64,000 nucleotides of DNA from Pyricularia pennisetigena (GCF_004337985.1 NC_043741.1:6086417-6150416), one strand, 5' to 3'; numbered from the stretch's first letter, positions 33,711-45,367 are shown. Notes: generated by a model from the letters alone, not told the origin. Numbers and translations are program-made.

Positions 33711-36369
33711 ATGTCTCCCGCGGCAGCGCTCGCAAACGGCCCTGTTCGGCAGCCGGACTTGCATCTGGTGGTATGTGGTTATCCTTTCGGGCAATCTGAG
33801 ACCCGAACGCTGACTTGACATTCTTCTTCAGACCGACGATGATTTTGTCTACGAACAAGACATCCAGCGGAGTCCAGGCAGCACGAAACCGTGGCTGGCA
33901 TATATTAGCTACAAGATTCAGCATGGGACGATTGAGGAGCAAGCCTTTGTGCTCGAAAGGGCTTGCATACAACTTCCCCGATCCTACAAACTTTGGAAGA
34001 TGGTACGTCGACTTGCCATGTCTCACGCGCCCTATAGGGCCAAACTGAACCCTATCTTGACTTTGCTGTGCAGAAACGACTGATCGCTGATGTCCTTGTA
34101 GTACCTTAACTTCCGCACAAAACACATCGCGAAGCTCAATGCCGCCATCTTTGCAGCCGAATATCGCAAGGTCAACTCGCTGTTCGAACGTGCTCTCATC
34201 CTACTCAACAAGATGCCACGGATATGGGAAATGTATCTGAAGTTTCTCATCAAGCAGCCTCTCGTTACACTTACCCGGCGCACTTTTGACCGGGCTCTAC
34301 GCGCCCTTCCCCTAACGCAGCACAACCGGATATGGGCGCTATACCTGCCATTCGCCAACTCGGCTGCAGGGCCGACAGCGGTGAAAATATGGCGTCGCTA
34401 CATGCAGGTGCATCCCGAGGACGCTGAGGACTTTATAGAACTCCTTTACCAAGTTGGCTATTACACAGAAGCTGCGAGGAAGTACATCGACGTGCTCAAC
34501 AACCCACGTTTCACCAGCAAGCACGGCAAGGGTCACTTTGAATTGTGGAGCGAGATGGTCGAGCTGCTTGTGGAGCATGCTACCGAGGTCGAGGTGGGCT
34601 ATGAGACGGGAATTGACGTTGAGCGCATCATCCGGAGTGGCATCGAACGATTTGCCGACCAAAGAGGCAAGTTGTGGGTCGGCCTGGCGACTTATTGGAT
34701 CAGGAGGGGAAGCTTTGAGCGCGCACGAGACGTGTTTGAAGAAGGCATTACGACCGTTATGACCGTCCGCGACTTTACTCTCGTTTTTGACTCGTATGCT
34801 GAATTTGAGGAGTCCGTCATTGGAGCGATGATGGAAGTGGCCGGCCAAAGGGCCGAGAAAGGCGTTGTCGATGAGGCTGCCGACTTTGATCTGGACATCC
34901 GCATGATGCGCTTCGAGCATTTGATGGACCGAAGGCCATTCCTGTTGAACGACGTTCTCTTACGCCAGAATCCCAACAATGTCAATGAGTGGGAGAAGCG
35001 GGTTGCCCTCTGGGGCGACAACCACAACGAGGTGGTCAACACATATACCAATGCGATCGCTGCGGTCCAGCCTAAAAAAGCCAGCGGACCGTTTCATCAG
35101 CTTTGGGCAAACTACGCCAAATTCTACGAACGAGGTGGCGACCTGCGGAGCGCAAGGATCATCATGGAGAAGGCCGTCAAGGTGCCCTTCAAGTCGGTCG
35201 TGGAGCTGGCTGACATGTGGATTGAATGGGCCGAGATGGAGCTTCGGAACGACAATTTTGAGGAGGCGGTCCGCATCATGGCCAAGGCGGTACAGGCGCC
35301 GAAGAGATCAACTGTTGACTACTTTGACGAGACTCTGACACCACAGCAGCGAGTGCACAAGAGCTGGAAGTTGTGGAGCTTTTATGTCGACTTGGTCGAG
35401 AGCGTGGGCACCCTTGAGGACACCAAAAAGGTCTACGAGCGCATCTTTGAGTTGCGCATCGCCACGCCGCAGACCGTGGTCAACTACGCAAACTTGCTGG
35501 AGGAACACAAGTACTACGAGGAGTCGTTCAAGATCTACGAGCGCGGGCTGGACCTGTTCAGCTACCCAGTCGCGTTTGAGCTCTGGAACATGTACCTCAC
35601 CAAAGCAGTGGATCGCAAGATCAGCATAGAGAGGCTGCGTGATCTTTTCGAGCAGGCCGTCGAAGGATGCCCGCCCAAATTTGCCAAGATCATCTACCTT
35701 ATGTATGGCAACCTCGAGGAGGAACGAGGTCTGGCGAGGCATGCAATGAGGATATACGAAAGGGCGACGAGGGCAGTGTCAGACGAAGACAGGGCCGACA
35801 TGTTCAACTTTTACATCACCAAGTCGGCATCCAACTTCGGCCTCCCTTCGACGCGGCAAATATACGAACGGGCGATCGCCGCCTTGCCTGACGACGAGGC
35901 ACGCGACATGTGCCTCAAGTTTGCCGACATGGAGAAGCGGCTGGGCGAGATCGACCGGGCACGCGCCATCTACGGGCACGCGTCGCAGTTCTGCGACCCA
36001 CGAACCACGCCAGCCTTTTGGACCAAGTGGGAGCAGTTTGAGGTGCAGCACGGCAACGAGGACACGTTCAAGGAGATGCTGCGAATCAAGCGCGCGGTCC
36101 AGGCCAAATACAACACGGACGTCAACTTTATCGCCTCGCAGGCGCTTGCGCGCAGCCAGCAGCAGAGGCAGGCAAACGGACACGGCAACGGCACCGAGAA
36201 CGGCGACGACGGCGTCGTCGACGCCATGGAGGCCCTCGAGCGCCAGGCCCGCGCGCCGGCCGGCTTCGTCGCGGCAACCGAGGGGAACATCAAGGGCGAC
36301 GCGGCTACGGCGAAGACTGCCGTCACGGCAAATCCCGACGCAATAGATATTGATGATATGGAGGATTGA
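33711..36369 (+). CDS. SYF1: Pre-mRNA-splicing factor Syf1 (XAB2 homologue, HAT repeats)
   Basis: Three exons (33711-33770, 33832-34002, 34102-36369) encode 832 aa; yeast Syf1 has 859. Syf1 is a HAT/TPR-repeat scaffold of the Prp19-associated (NTC) complex that contacts the catalytic spliceosome. Seen directly: DDDFVYEQDIQRSPGSTKPWLAYISYK, which is a family signature, then repeated W-x(6)-Y/F and aromatic-Ala-R helices: YLKFLIKQPLVTLTRRTFDRALRALP, LWVGLATYWIRRGSFERARDVFEEG, FNFYITKSASNFGLPSTRQIYERAI. The C-terminus is Ala/Gly-rich with an acidic end. A change to stronger G/C codon use after about 35900 follows the disordered tail. The start is set by MSPAAALANGP and the phase-0 junctions. Confidence 0.93.
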
Positions 36370-37184
36370 GTTCCAAGACTTCCCTTTGTTTTTCTTCTTT
36401 CTTAAGTTTCGGAGGAATGGCATACTGAGACGGGAGCACTTCCAGCTTGCTGTCCTATCAGATCAAAGGGTCGCAACAACAAAACTCCCTATGACAGGCT
36501 TGGGCCTGCAAATCAGGATCTCATAACAGCTTTTGTGTGGTCATATTTCATTTCATTTTATTTTCTCTTGGTGTTTGGGCACGTTGAAAACAGATGGGGG
36601 CTGTTTGCTATTCGAAATGTTTTCACTAGGTCGATCAACGAAGTGACGCCAGATGGAGAAACGGTATTCTTGTATGGTGTTTTTTTTTTTTTTTTTTTTT
36701 CTTAGTCTTTTTTTTTTACCCCGTTTGTCAACCCAACCAACCATGCATGTATCTTTTATTAATTTTTTTCTAGCGATTACTCGGCACAGGGACATAGTCG
36801 TACCAGCATACTCAATATAAGTACCTAGGAAAACGTCCACTTAGTCTGGGAATAGTGTTGAATATGTTGGATAAATTGTGGTTTATGACTTTTGGATGAT
36901 GAAACACGACGGTCATCCTCGTGATGTTCAGACATTCAAAGGAGGGACGGACCGAATGCTCCGCTACGTCCAGTAAAAGGCATCAGCCTTAACATGCCAA
37001 CCACGATGATATGTTTTCTTGAACAAACCACTTATGTCTTTTGAGTTCCTGTTCAAATTAAAATAACGAGTCATGTCAGGCATATGGCCTGCGGCAATAT
37101 CATTTTCCTAGCACCTAGAGATTACGAGCGATACCACTGCGTCTAGTGCGACACTGGGTATATCGACATCTTGTTTCTTTCTCT
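36370..37184. other. Convergent spacer with T21 tract
   Basis: About 0.8 kb between the 3' ends of SYF1 and the 104-aa gene. A T21 run lies at 36680-36700. No gene is supported. Confidence 0.5.
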
Positions 37185-37747
37185 TTACTTCTTCTCACCA
37201 TAACCCTTCTCGGCATGTGTCTCATGGAACTTGTGCTGTGTGTTCCTGTCTACATGACCATCGCGCGAGCCGGGCGTCGAGTAGATGGAGCCCTTGCGCT
37301 TCTGGAAGCGGCTCGGGGGTACCTTGGAGGCATCTAACACGATTGCGATGATTTTGTCAACATGTCAGCCGAGTTCTCTGGGGCAGGGGCATAGGAAGCG
37401 AAAATTCCGGTTGAACCCAGGTCCAAATAGATTTCTTTGGGTTTCAAGGGAAGAAGAACATAAAGAAAGCAGTGTGCTTACCCCATTCATCGCTCTGACG
37501 CCTGTCATGGAAGGCGTCGTTGAAGGGCGCACCGGCGTCCTTGGGCGCCATGTCCTGCAGGCCGGGAGCCTGTTGGATCGGAGAACTACCCTGGCCGCCT
37601 TGGGCAGTGGCGGTACTACCGGCAGTGTTGGGATCTAGAATCAAAGCCCAGCAGTTAAGACTGTCAGAGCATGAACGAATCGAATTTCCACATGGGGGGG
37701 GGTTTGATCGCTAATGGGCCCGTGAAAAACATACCTGTCATAGTCAT
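37185..37747 (-). CDS. Unrecognised short conserved-looking fungal protein (104 aa)
   Basis: Three exons on the minus strand (37735-37747, 37482-37634, 37185-37333) join in phase to 104 aa. The first exon is 13 nt (MTMT plus one base). I do not recognise a functional family, although it resembles short hypothetical proteins of Pezizomycotina. Seen directly: a Gly/Gln/Ala-rich N-terminal third, then NDAFHDRRQSDEWD, VPPSRFQKRKGSIYSTPGSRDGHVDR, and a charged end HETHAEKGYGEKK. There is no signal peptide, no membrane span and no cysteine, so it is probably a soluble, largely disordered protein. RRQS and KRKGS resemble basophilic-kinase (PKA-like) sites. Splice sites are GTATGT..CTAG and GTAAGC..TTAG. 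Support comes from the clean phase and from the retained coding bias of the third exon. Confidence 0.72.
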
Positions 37748-38025
37748 GATTGAGTCTTTTTCTTTTCCCTTTCTCTCTCTTTTGCCCTTCGTTTCTTGAG
37801 GTCGGAGAGGGTCTGGTCCTAAGTTTTTCTTCTGAATTGATTGGATGAGAAGATTGGTTTACTGGTCTAGAGTTGTCGTGGAATTGGTTTTTGAAACTGA
37901 TGTCGAGTCCTTAAATATGATCGAACGGGCACGAGGGGTTAAAAATAGAGTTTAGGATATGAGAGCATGGATGATTTTAAGATGCTTTTTTTTTTTTTTG
38001 TTGAAGGTAGCTAGCCAGGGTGCTT

Positions 38026-38048
38026 TAGTAGTAGTAGTAGTAGTAGTA
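38026..38048. repeat. (TAG)n trinucleotide repeat
   Basis: More than seven perfect TAG units in non-coding DNA, 230 bp from the TG microsatellite. Confidence 0.9.
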
Positions 38049-38269
38049 AGTCAGCTCGTGACAGGCTGTTGTACATTTTCGTACAAAGATGGGATGCATG
38101 GGATTCCCCTTTGGTCAACAAATTCCGGGACGGCGTCATCGTGAAGGGGGCAATCGCGGGGAAAAGAGGAAAACAAAGAAAAACGAAGCTCTAGCTAGGA
38201 ACGTATGCCAGACAGGAATGACGGCGTGCAGACGATCAGCCACCCTACGACGTAATGAACCCCATCGTG

Positions 38270-38270
<1 letters not shown>

Positions 38271-38301
<31 letters not shown>
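38271..38301. repeat. (TG)15 microsatellite
   Basis: Fifteen perfect TG units plus one T, in a non-coding stretch upstream of the 104-aa gene. Likely length-polymorphic between strains. Confidence 0.95.
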
Positions 38302-38302
<1 letters not shown>

Positions 38303-40840
38303 GAAGGTGGCAGTGTTAAGAGTTACCTAGGTTCACTAGGTAAATCACCAAAGTCACAATACCCATTTATTGCCAAGGCCGAGCGAGAGAGTTGCGGTTT
38401 CCCCCCCTCTCGAGTTGGGAGCTACGCAGCTTGGCAGCCGATGAAGACGGGATACTAAAGCAGTCGCCTTGAGTTATCTTCACGCCACCTTCCCAAAGCG
38501 GTCCACTGCATGTAGCACTGTTCATTAAACTGTTACACAGAAAGCCTGGTAGGTCGGTACATAGACGAGCACCTTGACAATGAAAGGGGGCTGTTCTCGT
38601 CACAAGCCTCGCTGCCAAGCCTTGAATCATAATTTTGACGATTGATGGTGGACGAAGACTTTCCTCCGTTACCCAATCGGGTAATAATCATGTAAGACAA
38701 TTGACGTCACTCATACCAGGCCATCATTTGTGTCAACAAACAGCTTTTGGTTCGCCCTAATTGACTCTTGCATGCCTCGCACACCTATTTCCCAACTAGC
38801 TTGCCTAAATATTCTTGATGGCACCTAGGTAAGCTAGGCAGGTCAGATCAGGTAAGTTAGATAGGTAGACACAAAGTATACTGCTGCATCTAGGCAAGAT
38901 AGGAATGAGCTCGGTCCGTTTTTCTGAGAAGATAATCAATCTAGGTTTGCTTTATAATTACCTAAAATTCCATAACTTCTTTTGGTCTGTCACAACCCCG
39001 TTGTCCCTTTTTTTTTCTTCCAAAAGCCCATCGCCCTTGTGATTGCGTCAAGTTGGGTGCCTCAATCGCTTTTTCGTTTGGCTGCTTTGATTTTTGATGG
39101 CTTTTGGCTAAAATCTGTTTTTGGCAGCAGAATCTTAGCAAGCATTAAACAAAACCACCCAATCAATATCAAAATAAATGTCGATCGGCAAACGTAGCGA
39201 GATTGAGTTGACGTGATAGCGGCAACTATACCCAATAAGTCTTGGGGGATTTGATTGTTAGTTAGTTGGCCCGGAATCTCATGTTTTTACGAGAAGGATG
39301 TGAACGTGTAAGCCAGCACTCGATCAAAATCAAGTGGTGAACAAATAGGGGTGAAATAGGTTATACTTTCAAGTATGGGTCAGTGACTAATACATAGTGA
39401 GTAGAAACGTGCCACGTCTCAAACGAAAGCTCGCTCGTGCAAGTCGATGTTCGGAGCCAATCGGAAGGGGCAAGCTCCCCATCGATGCAACGGCTTAAGG
39501 CCGAATCCCCCGAAAGAAATCGCCGCGTCTGTAAAACTATGCCATATGGAGTGGGAGAGAGCCAGAAGAGCTTTTTCAAGCTATGTACGAGCTTGGCTCC
39601 GTAGCAAAGGGGCAAAAGTGTGTGACACACCAAAAAAAAAAAAAAAAAAAAAAAAGGTTGAGTCACGACGCCACAACCCCCTTAAAACACGTATATTCCT
39701 GGAAATCCCTGAGTCCAATGTCCAATGTTTACACTACCATGATCAACACATGGCATTGGGTGCCATGAGATGAAGTCGCGACATTCGTGATGGCCCTATG
39801 AGGTTCCAGGGCGTGCAAATCGAGTGATAAACTTCCAGGCACCTGGGCAGCTTTTGGATAGGAAAGTTGGGATGGTGATCTCCCCACCCCCTGAGGACGT
39901 GGGTTCCTGGCGTGGTTGGCATCTTGGATGTAAGCTTTATTGCAAACAAGGTGAGGAAAGAAAAAAGAGCCTCAACAGTTCCCATCTTTAAGCTTTGGCT
40001 CCCCTTCGCTAGTCTGTAAGAGCCTCAAGTCCTCGGGTTTCAGAAACGGTTGACACTGGCGCTCATGTTTACTTTGGCTCGTGCATCTGTCTGGCTCCAG
40101 CTACTACACAGGGTTCTTAGTGTTGAGAGACTGACTCTCCTGTCAATGAAACTTAGTGGTAAACTGCTTGACTCGTGCTAAAGTGGTCGCAGTGAATGAA
40201 CTGCAATAAACTTTGCAGGCTAGACTAGTTTATGCACCATATTTCAACGTCATATAAGAAAATAGGGAAAACGAAGAGGAAAGGAAGAGGCGAAGAGGAA
40301 AAAAGCAGGAAAAAGGAAAGAGAATGGATAGACAAGACATTTGATCACTTTCTGCAAAGGAGGCACGAAGTAGGTTTTTTTTTTTAAAAAGAAATTAAAT
40401 GAATGAATATTGAGCTACTTTTTCGGAAACCCCGTCCATAATGTCCCGTCTCCGCTGTGAAACAGTAGTAGTACAATGAGTGATTAGCAGCCACAAAGTT
40501 TCCCTCTACTTCTGTCGGTTAGGAATAAGAAAAGAAAAGAATAACCCCCTGGGATGTAAAAAAAGACCATTTTTAACTCCCCATACCACCCCTCAAAAGA
40601 CGCGCTGCGAAGTCCCTCCAAGTGAAAGTTGTTATACAAGGGGAAATACTATAGTACAAGGTCTTGGAGTTGTGCAGTCGTCGTGAAGACATCAAGCCGT
40701 CATAAGAATACAAGTAGAAAAAAAGAATAATAAGACAGTGACAGGAACAGAGAGATTGCAGAGGGACTCGAAAGACGGATCTGTTGTCGGAATGGTTCGT
40801 GTTCACACCTTTTTGTCTCGTGCCTTGGGTGAAAATGCGC

Positions 40841-41678
40841 TTACTCGATCTCGCCGTCGCGGCGGAGCTCATCGATCTCCTCCGGGGAGAGGTCGGCGAG
40901 GTTGTAGCCGCGCTTCTTGAGGCCAGACACGATCAGCTCGGAGCGCTTGACGCTCTCGGCGAGGGCGCGGCGGGAAACCGCGGGGGTCTGGGAGCCGGCG
41001 ATCTGAGCGGCAACGACACCGCCGAACGGGCCGGCGCGAGCGCCGTTCATGCAGCGGACGAGGCAGACGTTGGTCTGGCCAGCGACGGTGCCCGAGCAAG
41101 CCTGTCTCTGGGGGATCTCGGCAACGAGAGGGAAGTCGGTCATGGCACCATCCCGGTTCCTGGAGTTGCGGCCAGGGGGGGTGGTGGTCACGCGGATCTG
41201 CTGCCACTGAGAGCCAGTAGCATCGGCGTTGAGCTCGCATGTGTAGGGGCCTGGAAGGAAGGAGGTGGTGTTAGTGGGTGATTAGGAGCCAAGCTCAAGG
41301 CAAAACGGGAAAGGAAAAAAAAAAAGACTCACCTGCACCATCACCGTTGACCTGGTGAAGAGTCATCTGGAGGCTGCCGCCGGGGGAGATCTGAGGAAGC
41401 TGGGAGCCGGTCTCGGCCATGATGGCCTTGGTCATGCTCTCAACATCGTTCTGACCTCCGCCAACAGTCTCGCCGAAGGTGTCGGCCTGTGCGCCCTTGA
41501 AGCGGGTGCTGTCCTGCTGGAAGGGGTCCCTGCGGGTTCCGTCACGGGGAGTGCTGGTAACGACACCGAGACCCATACCCTCACCACCGGCGTCGCCAAC
41601 GGCCTTGATGATGGCACCGTGACCAGCAACCAGGGGAGCGGCCAGGATGGTAGCGGCGATGAAGCTCTTGAGAGACAT
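40841..41678 (-). CDS. Secreted Egh16/GAS-type protein (appressorium-associated family)
   Basis: Two exons on the minus strand, 41333-41678 and 40841-41250, encode 251 aa. A signal peptide is clear ([16 protein letters not shown], predicted cut before His20). The mature part has the family signatures [67 protein letters not shown] across the intron, [18 protein letters not shown] and [10 protein letters not shown]. Relatives are Blumeria Egh16 and Magnaporthe GAS1/GAS2 (MAS3/MAS1), expressed in appressoria; GAS1 and GAS2 contribute to penetration. The biochemical activity was not known to me. The only histidines are His20 and His108. After the core comes an extension of about 45 aa with RR, KR and KKR sites. 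It is transcribed alone, with more than 3 kb of gene-free DNA on both sides. Confidence 0.9.
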
Positions 41679-42519
41679 TTTGAAAAAGGAGGTGTGGAAT
41701 GTGTGAGAAGAGAAGAAGGAAGTAAAAATGATGGTGATTACCTGTCCTGCAGGGATGTGAATTATGGTATAAGATCTAGTTTGACTGAAGTCGAGCTAGT
41801 AGTAGCCAAGAGAAGGTAAGAAAGAAGAGGGAAAATTCTTAAGATGGCTGGAACAGTGCTGTTGAGTGCTGATGAAGAGAAGAGAAAACAAAACCGATGA
41901 TGGCGAAGGAGATGGTGCTGTTTTATAGACATTTTCGAGGATATTGTCGGCCACTATTTTGCAGAGCGATTCGTCCTAGGTTGGGACTTACGACGCGCCC
42001 CTTGGTCCTTACTCCACACACGCATTTTCGCTTCTAGAAAGAATAGGCCGATGATGCTCAGGCATGATTCCAGCTCCTGTATGCCGCAGAGTTCAGTCGG
42101 AACTATCGAATGCGCCGCACAAGCTGATCTGAGGGACCTGGGGGAATGAATGGGCACAGACTAGGATGGTAATGCATACAACCTGCAGCACGCCAAGCAT
42201 CCAGCAATGAGCTTTGAGTTTTTTTTCTCTTTTGTTCGGCAAGTAGCCTACCTGGAGAAAACACACATACGTTTGGTCTCAAGGGCAGCGTTGGGATGCA
42301 TGGGTCTGGGGTGGTTGAAGGCGCGGAAACAAGTGGGAAACAACAGCCAGCGGTCACACTGAGCCGAGTTAGCACAAGTCGGGTGAAGCACAAGGTGCAC
42401 GAGAAGTCAGGGGAACCAAGGTACGGATGACTTCTGATGCTGTGTAAACCTCCATCGTTGGCTGCATCCAAAATGTCAACCGTTTGGGGATCAAGTCTCA
42501 AGGCCATCTGTGCGACTAG

Positions 42520-42551
<32 letters not shown>

Positions 42552-44858
42552 TCTGCCATCGGACAAAATGGTTGTATGCGGCTTTGGTAAGCGCCCGTTC
42601 ACCATCAGCAAGGAATTTTGATGCCCGGATATTTTTGGTTTTTGCAGCAGGAGTAGCCGATCCGTAGTATGCAGGCGCACTTTGCTACGAGCTAACGCCA
42701 TTAGAACTAGACCGGCACTAGACTATTTGCAGCATAAGCCAGGCACTCGCCAGATCTTGGGCATAGGATAGATCCTAGCCCTATTGTAGATCATATGCGT
42801 GAAATAAAAGAAAAAGAAAAAAAAAAGCTTAGTATTTCCCTGTCGATCTGTACTGTGAATATAGTCAACGGCGAGGGTGGAGTGGATCGCAACGCCTGTC
42901 GAGATTGCAGGTAAGCATTAGGCCCTGTCACTTGAAAGCCGTTGAGAATAGTCAGGGGACATCCCTGGAAACTTCCAAGCACCGTACGTATACCGTGGCT
43001 TGCTTAGTACAGTCAGTACAGTTGGCACTATGAGCCAAACATGTTTTGTTGGCCAGGAATGTTGCAGTTTCGGACAGAACCAGGCCACATTCGGGGAAAG
43101 AATAGACCAACGTTGGTGTCTGTCGGTAGGTGTAAGTGATAAGACAAGACAAAACTCATTGGGGCCGGCCCAAGCTTGGTTGGTCCCCTGCAGGCACCCG
43201 CCACCGCCTGCCGATATGACATGCATCCGTTACTCTCCAGATCCGTTACAGCCCGTGCATTAGTCATGGTTTGTTTGTCCGTTATGGCATACAGGTGAAG
43301 GGCTAGTAGACCACTCAGCCGTCAATCTCTGCTCAGTAGAAGACCGGGTGTAGGCTGTGCGTCGTTCCGGTCTTATCCCTGCCATGAATGTTTCGTCACA
43401 CCTGTTTCTCCAAGCCAATCGCGGGTTCGCATCTTGAAAGTATAATCAGTTTGCTGCAGCCAACCGAGAACCACGTGTGTTGGGTAAGCAGAAGCTGAAT
43501 GATATGCCTGCCATCTTGGTGCTGCAGACGAGGCAGATTCAATATCCCGGATGCATCAGTTCATCCTCAATATGTCTCGCTTCCGGATCATTCGTCCGAC
43601 AAATTTGTGTTCCTTTTGCCATGTCCACCGCTTACACACCACCCGTTGGGGTAAGTCATTCGCATTCAGGGCCACGGGCTGTGCCAAATCTGGTCTGCCA
43701 GAGCTGCTTTCAAACTTGATAGCCGAAATAATTCTGCGTCCGTAGCCACGCTTAATTCATTATCATGAGGCGGCTTTTCTCCGAGGAGACGAGCAAACAT
43801 GGCTTGTTTCGATGGACTGACAAGGCATTGCAAGACGGATCCGGGCTTAGAGAGGAGAGATTGGTCAATGTCCCCATGCAAAAACAAACCCGATGAGACA
43901 CAAGCTAGGGCTCATGGTCGAGTAGTGATGGCGCATTGTCATTGTGGAAACAAAACGACAGACGACAGCCCAATCGCAACGGCAGCAGCACGAGTATCAA
44001 AACTTTGCGGTATCGGTTTCTCGGAATAGGCAGATAGCCACTGGGCATTGATGCCAATCATCAGGTGTACTAGACTCAGACTACTGCTAGTACGTTTCCC
44101 ATGCATGCGACGTGCATCCATACCTAGGTAGGGTCTGGTGGGTGAGGCTGTTTTCGACCATCATCAGCTTGGTCCTACTCATGTCCAAATGCGGAAACAT
44201 TATCCATCACTTGTTGTATAATAGTTCGATTTCAGGTTGCGATAGCGACGCAGGCCTGTAGGAGCTGGACGAAGTCTCTCATATGGTCGAGTCAGGGTCT
44301 TTCTTGTCTTCCAATGCCTGTTCACATCATTGCGCAGCTGTCAGTGACCTATTCCGCACCTTACCTTGTGCCAAGCAAAAAGTTTGCGAGACTTTCCAAA
44401 CGGTTCTTGTCTGGAGCAAGCTGCCCTCCGATATTCAACTATGGTTGATGTGCTTCAGCCAGCCACTTAAAGAACTGAAATCTAGCTTCAAACTTTAAGG
44501 GGAAAAAAGTTTCCTTCCCCTGAGAAACGGCCGGTAAGGCGGCAAGGCCGATGCTAGTGTTTTGGTTGGGGGGTTTTGAGGGATTCAACTCAGCTCACAT
44601 CTTCGGTGCACGCGCTCATGTGATGAGTCTCGGCAGTCAACCAAACCGATGTTTTTTTTTTTTTTTTCTCTTGATAAAAGAAAGACGCGTTGGTTGGGCC
44701 GAAGGCATTCTGCGATTATGCTATGTATGTCATGGTAAATAACGAATTAGTTGTGGTCAATAATGTTGAATTCGGACTACAGTGTAATCACAATATGATC
44801 CATAATACCGCGTTCCGCGTTGGGTTATGGGATGAGTGATGATGATCGAAGTAACTGG

Positions 44859-44898
<40 letters not shown>

Positions 44899-45342
44899 CG
44901 AACACAACAAGGTGCTCACACTGTACGTGACGCACTGTCGCCGCGCTTCGGTACCTTTGAGTGCTTGGACGGCTCAGTGTACATAATAAGCAAAGTGCCC
45001 TTAGACACTGTCTAAAAAAAAAAAAGACCCCACTTTGGCTGAGAAGAGTCAGTCCACACACATCAACGCACACACGCACACGCTCATAGCAAGCAGCTTT
45101 GAATACAGTCTGATCCGACTTTGCCTAATGGTCTGTCTGAAGGTGCCTGCTACTGACTAATTAACTGTTCGCAACATCGCTCTTCTAAAAGATTTTTTTT
45201 TTATGGCAACGTTAGATCGGCGACGCACACACTAAGGCTCACGTTTTGTTTATTTATTTATTTATTCATTTTCTTTATCTTTTTGTCAATACGAGCCATT
45301 CAGTCCGTCAGCGCCTGCCTGCCTCGTACTGTCCTTCGGCCC
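41679..45342. other. Gene-poor region upstream of the Egh16-like gene
   Basis: About 3.7 kb without a supportable gene, the longest such interval here. It holds A30 (42520-42549), A38 (44859-44896) and T16 (44652-44667) tracts, an ACCTAGGT palindrome at 44122-44129, and a TTTA repeat at 45249-45266. Short open frames have no family resemblance. It must contain the promoters of the Egh16-like gene and of CCA1. Confidence 0.55.
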
Positions 45343-45363
45343 ATGGCAACCTCAAGTGGGTAG
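45343..45363 (+). promoter_or_regulatory. Upstream ORF before CCA1 (MATSSG-stop)
   Basis: A six-codon open frame with ATG at 45343 and TAG at 45361-45363. It ends four bases before the first CCA1 ATG at 45368 and is in a different frame. The ATG sits in a CCATGG context. If transcripts start upstream, ribosomes would have to leak past it or reinitiate. Confidence 0.55.
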
Positions 45364-45367
45364 ACTC

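Larger units (their letters stand above)
37748..40840. other. Gene-poor region with microsatellites
   Basis: About 3.1 kb without a supportable gene. It holds a T-run at 37986-37999, a (TAG)n stretch at 38026-38048, a (TG)15 microsatellite at 38271-38301, two ACCTAGGT palindromes (38325-38332 and 38823-38830), a degenerate AGGTA/TAGGC-rich patch at 38820-38900, and an A24 run at 39632-39655. Confidence 0.55.

Noticed and set aside
35779..36423. A 214-codon open frame antisense to SYF1
   Set aside because: Shadow of a GC-rich coding end; no independent support.
42103..42507. A 134-codon minus-strand frame in the sparse region
   Set aside because: No signal peptide, no conserved motif, no splice partners; I could not support a gene.
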